Shown: positions 41,931 to 51,617, counted from the stretch's first letter. The stretch: 64,000 bases of DNA from Kordia aestuariivivens (GCF_014397005.1 NZ_JACGWS010000002.1:395641-459640); one strand, 5' to 3'. Notes: generated by a model not told the origin, from the letters alone. Translations and numbers: made by a program.

Positions 41931-42905
41931 TTAAATCAATGTGTCTTGAAAAATAACTTTCGTTCCGTTTTCTTCAAAAGAGAAATCAAATTTTCGATAG
42001 GTTGGTTGTAAACGATCAATAAGTGCCGCTTGGTATTTTTCTTCGCAATAAAAAAGCATAAAACCGCTTGTACCAGCACCTAAAAGTTTCCCGCCTGTTG
42101 CACCATTTTTTAAGGCAACATCGTACACCGTATTAATCTCATCATTTGATATTTGATTGGAAATAGATTTTTTTAGTAACCAACCTTCGTGAAGTATAGA
42201 ACCGAAGTCTTCCATAGATTCTCTTTCCAACGCATTTTTTAAATCGTAGACTAAATCAGTCAGTTGAATTAAGACATCTTTCTTCTTTTCATATTCATAC
42301 GATTTTAAAATACTTTTGGTAGATTTTCTACTTCCAATATAGAATAAAACGAGTTTTTTGTTGAGTGCTGTTTTAAAATCAGCATTTAATAGTATTGGAG
42401 TTTGAATCACTTCGCCATTTTTCAAAAACTCAAACATATTCAAACCTCCATAACTTGCCGCATATTGATCTTGTTTTCCAATAGAAGTATATAATGATCT
42501 TTCTATTTCGTATGCTTTTTTAGCAATTTCATTTTTATCTATGAGCGCTCCATTTTGTGCAGCTAAATTGTGTAAAACACCTACTGTAAATGAGGAAGAA
42601 GATCCCATTCCGGTTCCAGAAACAATATCCGCAATAGACGAAAGTTCGATGCCATTACTCACATTCATTTCCGTAAATATTCTTTTTAAGAGTTCATGCT
42701 TTATGTCATTAATACTTGTAATAGTTTCTGTCTGAGAATACTTAAGTCTTATTTGAGTCTTGTCAAAAAAAGGATGTGAACTAATGTACATATACTTATT
42801 TATGGACGTACTCAAAACGGCACCTTTGTGTTGCTGGTAAAATTCAGGAATATCTGTGCCGCCTCCAACAAAGCTAATTCTAAAAGGTGTTCGTGTAATA
42901 ATCAT
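41931..42905 (-). CDS. hddA: GHMP kinase, D-glycero-D-manno-heptose 7-phosphate kinase type
   Basis: The protein has 324 residues. The N-terminus TRTPFRISFVGGGTDIPEFY and the phosphate loop GTGMGSSSSFTVGVL are those of the HddA/GHMP family; the C-terminal AGTSGFMLFYCEE closes the sugar site. It adds a phosphate at C1 of heptose 7-phosphate, giving the 1,7-bisphosphate. Its ATG overlaps the stop of the following pathway gene by 4 bp. Substrate follows from its neighbours. Confidence 0.87.
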   Translation of the reverse strand: MIITRTPFRISFVGGGTDIPEFYQQHKGAVLSTSINKYMYISSHPFFDKTQIRLKYSQTETITSINDIKHELLKRIFTEMNVSNGIELSSIADIVSGTGMGSSSSFTVGVLHNLAAQNGALIDKNEIAKKAYEIERSLYTSIGKQDQYAASYGGLNMFEFLKNGEVIQTPILLNADFKTALNKKLVLFYIGSRKSTKSILKSYEYEKKKDVLIQLTDLVYDLKNALERESMEDFGSILHEGWLLKKSISNQISNDEINTVYDVALKNGATGGKLLGAGTSGFMLFYCEEKYQAALIDRLQPTYRKFDFSFEENGTKVIFQDTLI

Positions 42906-44197
42906 GAGTTGGTTAGTATTTGTTGAACTGCTTCCAGTAAATTATGAGCTTTTGAGGTAGGAGTAACTGTAATTTCTTCATCTGATGTACCTACCAAAAT
43001 GGTTTTTACGTGTGCGTTTGTACCGCATTCAATATCTCTCCACGTATCTCCAATGAAATATGATTTTTGTACATCAATATTGAATTGTGCAACGGCTTTA
43101 TCAACCATTCCCGTTTTGGGTTTTCTGCAATTGCAATCTTGTTTATAGGCTACATTTTCACCTTTAAATCCTTTATCAGGATGATGCGGACAAAAGAATA
43201 TAGCATCTAGTTTTACTCCTGAATCGCCTAAGACAAATTCTAATGTATGGTGAATTTTTTGTAATTCTTCTAGAGAACATAATCCTCTCGCAACTACTGG
43301 CTGATTCGTAATTACAATAGCGAGATAATCGGATGCGTTGATTTTCTTAATTGCTTGAATGGCATTTTCAAAAACAACTAATTGTTCTGGTTTACTAATA
43401 TAACCCGCCAATTTGTTAATCACACCATCTCTATCAATAAAGATAGCTTTTTGTTTCTGTTCTAAATTCTTAGCTTGAACAATTCCGTTTGCAAAATCTT
43501 TTCGAACTTTTTCAATACGATCTGGCGTGCCCATATCTTTCAAATATTCGGGCGTATTGTATGCGTACATGTTCAGTTTATCAATGATATTCGGAAAGAT
43601 ATCTTTTCCAAAATCAGCTTTTATTCCTTCAATTAAAAAAGGAAATAATTTAGGTGTAAAAAGATATAAACCAGCATTTGAAATATTTGGATGTACAGCA
43701 TCCAGATTTCTTAAATGTTTAGGGTAAAACTCAATAATTTTATCGGATGTATTCACGCCTAATAAATCACTGTCTTTTGGATGATCTGTAGGATGAACGA
43801 CTAAAGTAGCATCTGATTTATTTTTTGAATGAAATTTTGAGATTCGGTGTAAATCTACATCTAACATAATATCTCCATAAAGCACAAAAAAATTTGCTGT
43901 CAATAAATGTTCAATTTCTTTAATTCCGCCAACAGTTCCTAGCTCTTTACTTTCTTTATGAACAACTATTTTTAAGTGTTTTTGCGTCTTTATTTCTTGT
44001 AGAGAATCTTCTATTTGCTCATACAAATAATTTGTAATAATATAAATTTCTGTAATCCCATATTTAGATAGTAAAGCAATTTGATGATGTAATATTGGGA
44101 TCCCATTTATGAGTTGTAAGGACTTAGGAATTTTCTTAGAAATATTTCCAAGCCTTGTACCTTTTCCGCCAGCTAATATTACAGCTTTTTGTACCAT
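42902..44197 (-). CDS. HddC nucleotidyltransferase fused to GmhB phosphatase
   Basis: The protein has 431 residues. Residues 1-235 are a sugar-nucleotidyltransferase (AVILAGGKGTRLGNISKKIPKS), like heptose-1-phosphate guanylyltransferase HddC. From about 245 a HAD-IIIA phosphatase of the GmhB type: AIFIDRDGVINK, IVITNQP, zinc Cys/His in FFCPHHPDKG and CNCRKPKTG, then YFIGDTWRDIECG. It thus joins steps 3 and 4: removal of the C7 phosphate and transfer of GMP. With GmhA and HddA the GDP-heptose pathway is complete. Fusion of these two functions in this order is uncommon in my knowledge of the family. Confidence 0.87.
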   Translation of the reverse strand: MVQKAVILAGGKGTRLGNISKKIPKSLQLINGIPILHHQIALLSKYGITEIYIITNYLYEQIEDSLQEIKTQKHLKIVVHKESKELGTVGGIKEIEHLLTANFFVLYGDIMLDVDLHRISKFHSKNKSDATLVVHPTDHPKDSDLLGVNTSDKIIEFYPKHLRNLDAVHPNISNAGLYLFTPKLFPFLIEGIKADFGKDIFPNIIDKLNMYAYNTPEYLKDMGTPDRIEKVRKDFANGIVQAKNLEQKQKAIFIDRDGVINKLAGYISKPEQLVVFENAIQAIKKINASDYLAIVITNQPVVARGLCSLEELQKIHHTLEFVLGDSGVKLDAIFFCPHHPDKGFKGENVAYKQDCNCRKPKTGMVDKAVAQFNIDVQKSYFIGDTWRDIECGTNAHVKTILVGTSDEEITVTPTSKAHNLLEAVQQILTNS

Positions 44198-44244
44198 TTA
44201 TATTATTTATTTTTATACTTTTAGTGTCAAAATTAGACGAAGTT

Positions 44245-46578
44245 ATGGTTTTCAAATATGGGATTAATTTCTTAATTATTGTACTGTTTTCAATAAATAC
44301 TTATGCACAGACAACTTTTTCCATACAGGGAACTGTTTTAGATCAACAAAAAAAATCTCCTATTGAATTAACTACAATATCATTAATCCTTAAAGATAAA
44401 ATATTTCAAAAAGTTACCTCAGATAAGGAAGGAAAATTTTCACTAAAAGAAATAGAAAAAGGGAGTTATGTGCTTAAATTTCAAAGTCCTGGCTATACAG
44501 ATTTAATCATTCCAATACATAAATTATCGTCTAATTTGATGCTGAATGAAATCCTATTAGAAGAAAAAATAGAAACCCTAGATGCAGTTGTCATAGAAGG
44601 CACAAGCGATAAGTTGATAGAGAAAAAAATGGGGAAAATCATTATCCGAGTGGATAGTGACATTATGAATGAAGGTGCATCTATAACAGACATTATGGAA
44701 AACATTCCTTCAGTAGATATTGATGAAAACGGTACTATTTTAATGCGTGGAAGTACAGATGTACGGATCTATATAGATGGAAAACCAGCGCAGATAAGCT
44801 TAGATCAAATGTCGCCTGTTAATATTTCAAAAATAGAATTGATTACGTCTCCATCAGCAAAGTGGGATGCGGACGGTTCAAGCATTATAAATGTAATTTT
44901 AAAAAAGAATAGAGAAAGAGGATTAAATATTAATGGTAATTTTAGTTACACTCAAGGAATTTTTGCAAAATATAGATCAAGTCTTTCCGCTAATTATACG
45001 ATTGATAAATTTAGTTTCAACAGTACACTCTCCTATAATAAAAGTAAAAATTTCTTTGGAGGAAGAACGGAAGATTTTCTAAATGATATCCTGCAAATAA
45101 CAGAAAACATAAACAGATCAGATGACCGAGCATTTACTTTTGGAGTTGATTATTTCTTGGACGATAAAAACCAGTTTTTTGTAAACTATAAACGTAACTT
45201 TTCTTCACCAGAAGCTATTTCAAGCTTTGTTGTAAATGATATAGACAGGAATTTTCATGAAACAGATTATAAGTATAACAATCATGATTTGAGTGTTGGA
45301 TACAAGAAAATTTTAGATGGAGAAAATCACTTTTTAGACATTGAAGCGTACTTTTCATGGTCGCCTAGTGATAGTGAATCCGAAAGAATATCTGAAGATA
45401 ATTTAGGAAACAATACACTTTTGTATGACTATAACGGAAGTGGAAATTTTGCGCAGTTCAATGTAGATTATCAAAAAGAAATTTCTTCGAAACATTCATT
45501 TGATCTCGGAGTGCAATCGAGTTTTCAAGATATTGATCAATTCTTACAAAATACAAGTATAAACAATCCAACATTTCCTGACTTTGCGTTAGATTATAAT
45601 TTCTCAAGAAATATACTAGCTGGATATTTTAATTATAATGGAACCTTTAATAAATGGAGCTTAAGAGCCGGATTGAGAACGGAATATGTAAAGCGTGAAT
45701 TGGCATTAAATACAGATAATTTTGACTACGATTATACACAGGTCTATCCAAACGTATTAGTTTCTAATACGATAAATGATGCAAATTCAATCTCATTGAG
45801 TTACAATCGAAGATTGGTAAGACCGCAGCATTGGCAACTCACAACGATTCCAAAATATTTTTCTCCTACATCATTTGCGGTTCGGAATCCTGAATTACAA
45901 CCTTCTTACATCAACGTACTGGAGTTGTCTCATTATTATCAAAAAAAGGGATTCAGCCTATCAACGACTGTTTACTATACAAACATGAATGATAGAATCT
46001 CTCACATACAAAGACCATCAGATGCGAATTCGGATATCTATATCTTCACGCTGGAAAATATTGAAAGTGATAATGCGTATGGTTTGGAAGTATCGAGTAG
46101 GTGGAAGATAAATAATTGGTATACCACAACAAATACTTTGGACGTAAACACTGCTGTGATAAGAACCATCATAGACGATCAAATAGTCGAAAGAGATTTC
46201 ACATCTTATTATTTAAGAAGCTACAACAGGTTTAAATGGAATAAGAATAACTTCCAACTTAACTTCAGGCATAAAGGAAATGCCGTTTTCCCACAAGGTA
46301 AGAGGAATCCTTACGGTAAAGTTGATTTTGGATATAACAGAAAAATCTTCAGCGGAAATGGAAGTATCGCAATTCAGGTGTACGATATATTCAATACCTA
46401 CAATCCAGAATATGAAATAAGAACAGACAATGCCTATCGATTAGGGCTGTTTGAGCCTGAATCAAGAAGGTTGCGGGTAACATTTTCATACAATTTCAAA
46501 TCAAATAAGACTAAAAATATTAGACGTAAAAAGCGAAATTCAATTGAAAGAAGGGACGTAAATGGCGTCCAGTTTTAA
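44245..46578 (+). CDS. Outer-membrane beta-barrel (TonB-receptor-like) protein
   Basis: About 777 residues from the preferred ATG; signal peptide GINFLIIVLFSINTYAQ. First a carboxypeptidase-regulatory-like repeat (IQGTVLDQQKKSPIELTT, about residues 22-110). A plug domain follows (GTSDKLIEKKMGKIIIRVDSD, VYIDGKPAQ-type block) and then a 22-strand barrel to the C-terminus. It looks like the 'outer membrane beta-barrel family' rather than a SusC. Import or export of the cluster's product is possible. Likely -7 element TATACTTT lies about 30 nt upstream. Confidence 0.85.
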   Translation: MVFKYGINFLIIVLFSINTYAQTTFSIQGTVLDQQKKSPIELTTISLILKDKIFQKVTSDKEGKFSLKEIEKGSYVLKFQSPGYTDLIIPIHKLSSNLMLNEILLEEKIETLDAVVIEGTSDKLIEKKMGKIIIRVDSDIMNEGASITDIMENIPSVDIDENGTILMRGSTDVRIYIDGKPAQISLDQMSPVNISKIELITSPSAKWDADGSSIINVILKKNRERGLNINGNFSYTQGIFAKYRSSLSANYTIDKFSFNSTLSYNKSKNFFGGRTEDFLNDILQITENINRSDDRAFTFGVDYFLDDKNQFFVNYKRNFSSPEAISSFVVNDIDRNFHETDYKYNNHDLSVGYKKILDGENHFLDIEAYFSWSPSDSESERISEDNLGNNTLLYDYNGSGNFAQFNVDYQKEISSKHSFDLGVQSSFQDIDQFLQNTSINNPTFPDFALDYNFSRNILAGYFNYNGTFNKWSLRAGLRTEYVKRELALNTDNFDYDYTQVYPNVLVSNTINDANSISLSYNRRLVRPQHWQLTTIPKYFSPTSFAVRNPELQPSYINVLELSHYYQKKGFSLSTTVYYTNMNDRISHIQRPSDANSDIYIFTLENIESDNAYGLEVSSRWKINNWYTTTNTLDVNTAVIRTIIDDQIVERDFTSYYLRSYNRFKWNKNNFQLNFRHKGNAVFPQGKRNPYGKVDFGYNRKIFSGNGSIAIQVYDIFNTYNPEYEIRTDNAYRLGLFEPESRRLRVTFSYNFKSNKTKNIRRKKRNSIERRDVNGVQF

Positions 46579-46611
46579 CAGTATTTTCTTGTTATCTTAT
46601 CTTATAAAGTC

Positions 46612-46619
46612 TATATTTG
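46612..46619 (+). promoter_or_regulatory. -7 promoter element of the CC-CC peptide gene
   Basis: TATATTTG, preceded by CTTG about 20 nt upstream; 40 nt before the ATG. Confidence 0.65.
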
Positions 46620-46659
46620 GTAGTAATTATTCTTATAAGAAACAAATAAAATTATCATT

Positions 46660-46857
46660 ATGAATCATTCGAAAAAAGAGTTAAGCGCTTTAAAACAAGC
46701 CATGCTAACTAAATTAGAAGAAGCTAATTTAGTTGGAGGAAGATTATTAGCAGGATGCTGCACACAAGGATGTTGTGGAGAAGAAGAAGAAGGTGGTGTA
46801 AGAACAAACAGTAGCGCTGCTAGTAGTGCTGCCGGTAGTGCTGATACTCCAAGTTAA
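46660..46857 (+). CDS. GG-leader peptide with CC-CC motif and Ser/Ala tail
   Basis: 65 residues. The leader (SKKELSALKQAMLTKLEEANLVGG) resembles the Nif11/NHLP and double-Gly classes; the core begins GRLLAGCCTQGCCGEEEE and ends in a Ser/Ala/Thr-rich tail (NSSAASSAAGSADTPS). Two vicinal Cys pairs suit disulfide or thioether chemistry. The tail offers many O-glycosylation sites, fitting the two glycosyltransferases downstream. Function inferred; not similar to the tandem precursors except for the GG site. Confidence 0.7.
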   Translation: MNHSKKELSALKQAMLTKLEEANLVGGRLLAGCCTQGCCGEEEEGGVRTNSSAASSAAGSADTPS

Positions 46858-46910
46858 TAGTAGTGTACTTAAAGCTTGAAAAAACTAAAAACTATTAGTT
46901 TAATTAATTA

Positions 46911-46941
46911 GCGAATGTATTTTTAACATTCGCTTTTTTTT
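46911..46941 (+). terminator. Hairpin between CC-CC peptide and the 540-residue gene
   Basis: GCGAATGT and ACATTCGC form an 8-bp stem followed by eight T. It is 27 nt before the next ATG. Such leaky terminators between precursor and enzymes set a high precursor:enzyme ratio. Confidence 0.75.
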
Positions 46942-46959
46942 ATTTAAAGAATTTCTACA

Positions 46960-48582
46960 ATGAAAAAAAGGGAAAAAGTATGGTTTCCGATAGCGCTCTC
47001 TGATTTAGAAAAAGAAGCACTAAAAAAATTAAAATCCACCATAAAAGAAACTCCACAAAAATTAGATGTTAACTTGCTTGAAAAAGTAGATAAAAAAGTA
47101 AATATCTTATTAAAAAATAATGTCAATACAATAGTCGAAAGAAATAGTTTGCCCAACTTATCACATTTAATATGTGGTTGGGGAAATTTCACGTATGAAG
47201 GCGCACCTATTGTTGAAAAAATGGAAGACTTTATCTTCTACAAAAATAATGAACCTTACATAAAACAATGCGATCCTGAAGGAGATTTTCATCCGTGGCA
47301 ATCTTTGGCATACACAAGTATGGCAGGCGTTGATTTTAATACTGTTAAAGTTAAAAATCATTCCTTAAAAGACTTAGCATTCAACAGTGTTTGGATCAAT
47401 AAAAACAAAGGAGAAGAATTAGGACATTTGCTTTTTGCATTTGCAAATAATTACGAACAAAACGATTTAAAAAGTACTTTCTATCTAAACGGAGTTTCAC
47501 ATGATTTAGAAGCACTAATACACAGAGCAATTGATGCGCATGATTACGGAGGATTTGAAGTCTGTCGTAAATTTCATTTATCAGAAGGCTTATGTGCGAT
47601 AACAGCTAAAGTATCTCAATTAGAGAAATACAAACCAGATGCGCAACGGTTTTTAGATGGTCAGACAGAAATGGTTGGATTGATACAGCTGATCTTTGAG
47701 CAAATACTCAATGAAGATGGAGATCTTGCTTTGCTAACTTCCATAAGAGATAAAATGGTGATTCTGAGCTATTTTGAAAATCATGTGTATTACTTAGGAC
47801 ATGCTATTGAAAATGCTTGTTTTGGAATGCTGAATGGCTTCAAAATTGATATGGTTCATTACAATTTAATGATCAAAGCTGTAAATACAGCAAACCGATT
47901 TTTATATCACTTCGGATTAGACGCTATTAGCTTTTTAGAAAGTTTCCTTTCCTTAGGACATTACAGAAGAGCATCATTGCTATTACTAGAAATTTCAAAA
48001 AATATAGATGAAAATCTCAATATAAATGCTGATTTTAATATCAATGAAAAACTAAAACTATATACGGTTGATTTAGATGCGATTCAAGAAGAGAATCCAG
48101 CATCTGCTTCCCAAGATGTAGATGAACAACATTACAAAGAATACTTTTTATTCTCCGTAAAAGACTACAACGTTTTACCAAGACTAAATGAAGTGTTAGA
48201 AAACGAAATTTTAAAAGAAAGTGCCCTAGAATTAAAAGGTGGTTTTGAACACTTTAGAAGATACCATCCTAACAAATGGCCACGTTCTGTTCATTTTGAA
48301 ATCGTGCAGTACACGCATGATGATTCAATTGGAGTAGAACTTCACATAGAAGATGTAGCATACAAAGATTTATTTTCAGACTTAGAAGAAATACATCAAT
48401 ACATTCAAGCAAACGTACCAGAATTAGAAGTCTTAATCGATAAAAATTGGTACAATTGCGGACGTTTGCACATGGCATATACTAAAGAAGTTGCTACCGA
48501 TAAAATTATTGAAGACTTCATAAAATTAATAGCCCTAAGTGAAGAAAAAATATCCAACAAAATGCAAGAATTAGAAGTATAA
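46960..48582 (+). CDS. Unrecognised 540-residue protein of the peptide/glycosyltransferase operon
   Basis: Cytoplasmic, no signal. The N-terminal third contains SNLPNLSHLICGWGNF-like and VDFNTVKVKNHSL segments. The central part is helical with many His, Asp and Cys that could bind metal or serve catalysis (HRAIDAHDYGGFEVCRKFHLSEGLCAI). The C-terminal third is again helical (YFLFSVKDYNVLPRLNEVLEN). It lies between the CC-CC peptide and two glycosyltransferases, 6 nt before the first, so it is very likely part of the modification apparatus. It does not resemble LanM, YcaO, radical SAM or ATP-grasp by eye. Confidence 0.75.
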   Translation: MKKREKVWFPIALSDLEKEALKKLKSTIKETPQKLDVNLLEKVDKKVNILLKNNVNTIVERNSLPNLSHLICGWGNFTYEGAPIVEKMEDFIFYKNNEPYIKQCDPEGDFHPWQSLAYTSMAGVDFNTVKVKNHSLKDLAFNSVWINKNKGEELGHLLFAFANNYEQNDLKSTFYLNGVSHDLEALIHRAIDAHDYGGFEVCRKFHLSEGLCAITAKVSQLEKYKPDAQRFLDGQTEMVGLIQLIFEQILNEDGDLALLTSIRDKMVILSYFENHVYYLGHAIENACFGMLNGFKIDMVHYNLMIKAVNTANRFLYHFGLDAISFLESFLSLGHYRRASLLLLEISKNIDENLNINADFNINEKLKLYTVDLDAIQEENPASASQDVDEQHYKEYFLFSVKDYNVLPRLNEVLENEILKESALELKGGFEHFRRYHPNKWPRSVHFEIVQYTHDDSIGVELHIEDVAYKDLFSDLEEIHQYIQANVPELEVLIDKNWYNCGRLHMAYTKEVATDKIIEDFIKLIALSEEKISNKMQELEV

Positions 48583-48587
48583 AAACG

Positions 48588-50060
48588 ATGGCTTTAAAAA
48601 AAATAGGCTTCTTATGTGTTGGTCTAAAAGGATGGATTAGTTTAGAAAGAACAAAAAGCTTTTACATAGAAAGTTTAGAAAACACGTACGAAATAATTTT
48701 AATTCATAGTGAAAAAGAATTCTTTGAAAAACTAGATAGTTTTGATATCGTTCTTAACTTTTTCGGAAATCTTGTTTGGGAACACAAACACAAAATCAAA
48801 ACGCCTGTTATATTTTGCTTGCATGGCGGCGCTGTTTTAAACTATAAATTCTTGGTTAATAATGCTGAAAAGGTAAGTGCTCACGATGCTTTCATTGTCA
48901 ATTGTACAAGTGATATAGCAATCTTAAAAGAAGTATTTGTAACGCCTCCAAACATTCATTTGCTAAAGTTGCCAATCAGTAAAGATATAGAACTCAACTA
49001 TGCTAAAAATGATTGTAAATCTGTATTCAATATCAATGAGGATACACTATTACTAGGATATGTAGCTCGAATTTTGCCTCAAAAAAATCTGCATCATGCA
49101 ATTCACATGCTAAACAAAGTGAAAAATGAAATCACAACAGCTGTAAAATTGATTGTAATTGGAGACTATTGGGTAGATTATCCAATTCTAAATTGGCAAA
49201 AAACAGAAAACGAATATCACACGTATATAAATGAGCTCATAGCTTCCTATCAACTAAGCGAAAACATCATTCAATTTCAATCAAATCTTAGCAATGATGA
49301 ATTAACCTTGTGTTATGGAGCTTTAGATTTTTTAATACATCCCACAAATTCGCTAGATGAAAACTTTGGGTATGCACCTATTGAAGCTATGAAATGTGGT
49401 ACGCCGGTGATTGGAACTGCGTATGGAGGTCTAAAAGATTCAATTGTACATGAAAAAACTGGTTTCTTATTAGATACGTGGAGTTCAGCATCGGGAATAC
49501 GGTCAGATTATTTTAGTGGATTAAACTTTATAAAAAAACTCCATGGTAATTCAGCTTTAAAACAAGAAGTAACTAACAATTGTTTAGAAAGAGCAGAAGC
49601 ACACTATTCATTCAAAAGCTGTGCTCAGAATTTAGTTGAAATAGTCAATAGTTCCACGAATAGTAAACTATCTACAATTAGTATGACAGGGAATTTGGAT
49701 TTCTTAACCTATACGGAAAATGTGTATTTACCAAAAGTAAAACCTTCATGGAATTACTATAAAAAAGTAGCGCAGATATATTGCAATACGTCCATTGAAA
49801 ACATAGAATTTTCAAGCACACTTTTTTTGAGAACTTTCAGTAAATTCACTATTTTAGAACAGCAAATCATATTTGAAGATCCAACGTGGCCTGCAAAAAT
49901 TCCGTTCAATACACAAACTGAAGAAATCCTAAAAGCTTGCGAAACCACCACAAATTATAACCAATTAAAAGAGAAGCTATCGTTTGAATTAGATCATACG
50001 ATGTTATTAAACTTAATTTCAATCGGAGCTTTAGTATTCTCTCAACACAAAACACCATGA
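48588..50060 (+). CDS. GT4-type glycosyltransferase with C-terminal RRE-like region
   Basis: The protein has 490 residues. Residues 1-375 are GT-B: LNFFGNLVWEHK, IFCLHGGAVLNYKF, GYVARILPQKNLHHAI (donor loop) and NFGYAPIEAMKCGTPVIGTAYGG (donor-side Glu and GT4 block). From about 385 to 490 a separate domain contains TEEILKACETTTNYNQLKEK and LLNLISIGALVF. This helix-turn-helix-strand-like order is typical of PqqD-type RiPP recognition elements. A peptide-recognising domain on a glycosyltransferase would explain glycosylation of the upstream precursor. The RRE call is by pattern only. It overlaps the next gene by 4 bp (ATGA). Confidence 0.8.
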   Translation: MALKKIGFLCVGLKGWISLERTKSFYIESLENTYEIILIHSEKEFFEKLDSFDIVLNFFGNLVWEHKHKIKTPVIFCLHGGAVLNYKFLVNNAEKVSAHDAFIVNCTSDIAILKEVFVTPPNIHLLKLPISKDIELNYAKNDCKSVFNINEDTLLLGYVARILPQKNLHHAIHMLNKVKNEITTAVKLIVIGDYWVDYPILNWQKTENEYHTYINELIASYQLSENIIQFQSNLSNDELTLCYGALDFLIHPTNSLDENFGYAPIEAMKCGTPVIGTAYGGLKDSIVHEKTGFLLDTWSSASGIRSDYFSGLNFIKKLHGNSALKQEVTNNCLERAEAHYSFKSCAQNLVEIVNSSTNSKLSTISMTGNLDFLTYTENVYLPKVKPSWNYYKKVAQIYCNTSIENIEFSSTLFLRTFSKFTILEQQIIFEDPTWPAKIPFNTQTEEILKACETTTNYNQLKEKLSFELDHTMLLNLISIGALVFSQHKTP

Positions 50061-50842
50061 ATGTAAGTATCATCATCCCTTGGAGCAACCGACCTGACTT
50101 GGCAGATAGTTTAGAACAGAATTATGCTAAATTCAATTTTGATCATATAGAAATCATTATTGTCAATTTTGGCGGGAATAGTGATGAGCTTACTGAGATT
50201 GTAACTACATCAGCACTCAATAATATTAAAATAATACATATCGAAAGTGATGTGTTCAACAAATCAAAAGCATTAAACATTGGCGCATATCATGCTAAAA
50301 ATGAAACACTATTTATATTAGATTGCGATATTGTAATCAATGATTCAATCGATGAAATTACAGCTGGTTTAAAAGATGAGAATTCATTTTTAACGCTACT
50401 AAAAACAACAGAAAGTAACAGAAGTAGCAAGAAAAGAATCCAAGGCGAAATAAAAGAACTTGCCTACTATATTGGTTTTAAAGACCAAAAAGGAAAGGAA
50501 GTTTTAGTGGAAACAAACCGAATGTTTCTCTCTGAAAATGCACGTAGTTGTCCTGGCTTAGTCATTCTATCAAAATCTAATTTTGTAAAAATAGCTGGTA
50601 TGAATGCTGATTTAGTCGGTTGGGGCTGGGAAGACATTGATTTGGTATATAGATTAGAATTTCATGGTATAAAAAGAGTGAAAAAAGGGAATTGTATTCA
50701 CCTAAGTCATTCCGATAACAAACGATATCTAATAAAAGAAGACAAAGCGACCAATGAAGATTTAAACTTTAAAAAAGCATTGGCTAATTATTTAATTGGC
50801 GACTTTTTAGGAACGTACGAAGAAGATATTGAAGCATTGTGA
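50057..50842 (+). CDS. GT2 (GT-A) glycosyltransferase, galactosyltransferase-like C-terminus
   Basis: The protein has 261 residues. VSIIIPWSNRPDLADSL and FILDCDIVINDSI (metal-binding DxD) define GT2; MNADLVGWGWEDIDLVYRL is the C-terminal block shared with beta-4-galactosyl- and polypeptide GalNAc-transferases. Translation is coupled to the preceding GT4 by a 4 bp overlap. It could extend the sugar put on by the first enzyme, or glycosylate peptide Cys/Ser directly like SunS-type enzymes. Which of these is inference. Confidence 0.85.
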   Translation: MNVSIIIPWSNRPDLADSLEQNYAKFNFDHIEIIIVNFGGNSDELTEIVTTSALNNIKIIHIESDVFNKSKALNIGAYHAKNETLFILDCDIVINDSIDEITAGLKDENSFLTLLKTTESNRSSKKRIQGEIKELAYYIGFKDQKGKEVLVETNRMFLSENARSCPGLVILSKSNFVKIAGMNADLVGWGWEDIDLVYRLEFHGIKRVKKGNCIHLSHSDNKRYLIKEDKATNEDLNFKKALANYLIGDFLGTYEEDIEAL

Positions 50843-51284
50843 TTTGAAACCATAATGGATAACAAATCAAGCTAGATTTCTTTTCTTCAACAAGAAAATT
50901 ACACAAAAAAAAAGGTATATTTACTATTGATATACTCAAAAAAACTAATTAACGTGAGTTCGATATAAAATTTAAAAGCCATTTTCTTCTTTTCCGCAGT
51001 ATAGCAGGAATTTTTCGTTAAGAATTTTTGAAGCCTTGGAGAAAATTTAGAAAAATTCATGCGGTTTTAGTTTTTCAATAAGAGAAAAACTAAAAATACC
51101 TCTGGAAAAGCGCATTTTCTTTTGTTTCTTTTCTTTGTGCGAGCAAAGAAAATGAAAATAATCAATTGAAAATCAAAATACTTATTCCTGAACTTTCAAG
51201 AAGTATTCAAGTTTTTATTTTATAGATATTATATTGAACTCAGGTTAATTAGAACACTATACTATAATCCATAGACAAAATAAA
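50843..51284. other. Intergenic stretch with hairpins
   Basis: About 440 bp without a gene. Two hairpins are visible: TTTTAGTTTTTC/GAAAAACTAAAA (12 bp, 51065-51095), and CTTTG/CAAAG around TGCGAG (51135-51150). The former could be a terminator of the glycosyltransferase operon. Confidence 0.5.
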
Positions 51285-51617
51285 ATGAAAACCGTACCAA
51301 TAGATTCTTGCGAACCAAAACTGAAAGAGCAATTTGAAAAAGTCTTCAAAATGCGTATTCCTAATGAAGATGCAATTTATCAAAGTAACGATGAAATTGA
51401 GCGTGAATACTTCAAAACAGGTAATAATATATTTTATGTAAAATATAAAATAAATTATATGTTAGGAGATGAACAACATCTCACGGATCAAATTATTACA
51501 TTCTTTCACAAAAATGGAGAATTGGCATATTGCTTATTTTATGACAGTCTTTACGTAGAAGAATATCATAAATTTGATCGAGACGGCGATAAGACCATTG
51601 AAGCAATTAAAAGATAG
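51285..51617 (+). CDS. Hypothetical protein
   Basis: 110 residues, cytoplasmic, NTF2- or LEH-like pattern of strands (NIFYVKYKINYMLGDEQHL and QIITFFHKNGELAYCLFYD). No family recognised. It lies alone between the glycosyltransferase operon and the second acyl carrier protein. Confidence 0.6.
   Translation: MKTVPIDSCEPKLKEQFEKVFKMRIPNEDAIYQSNDEIEREYFKTGNNIFYVKYKINYMLGDEQHLTDQIITFFHKNGELAYCLFYDSLYVEEYHKFDRDGDKTIEAIKR

Noticed and set aside
50843..51284. Search for a hidden precursor peptide in the long gap after the glycosyltransferases
   Set aside because: No start codon followed by a basic leader and GG site in any frame.
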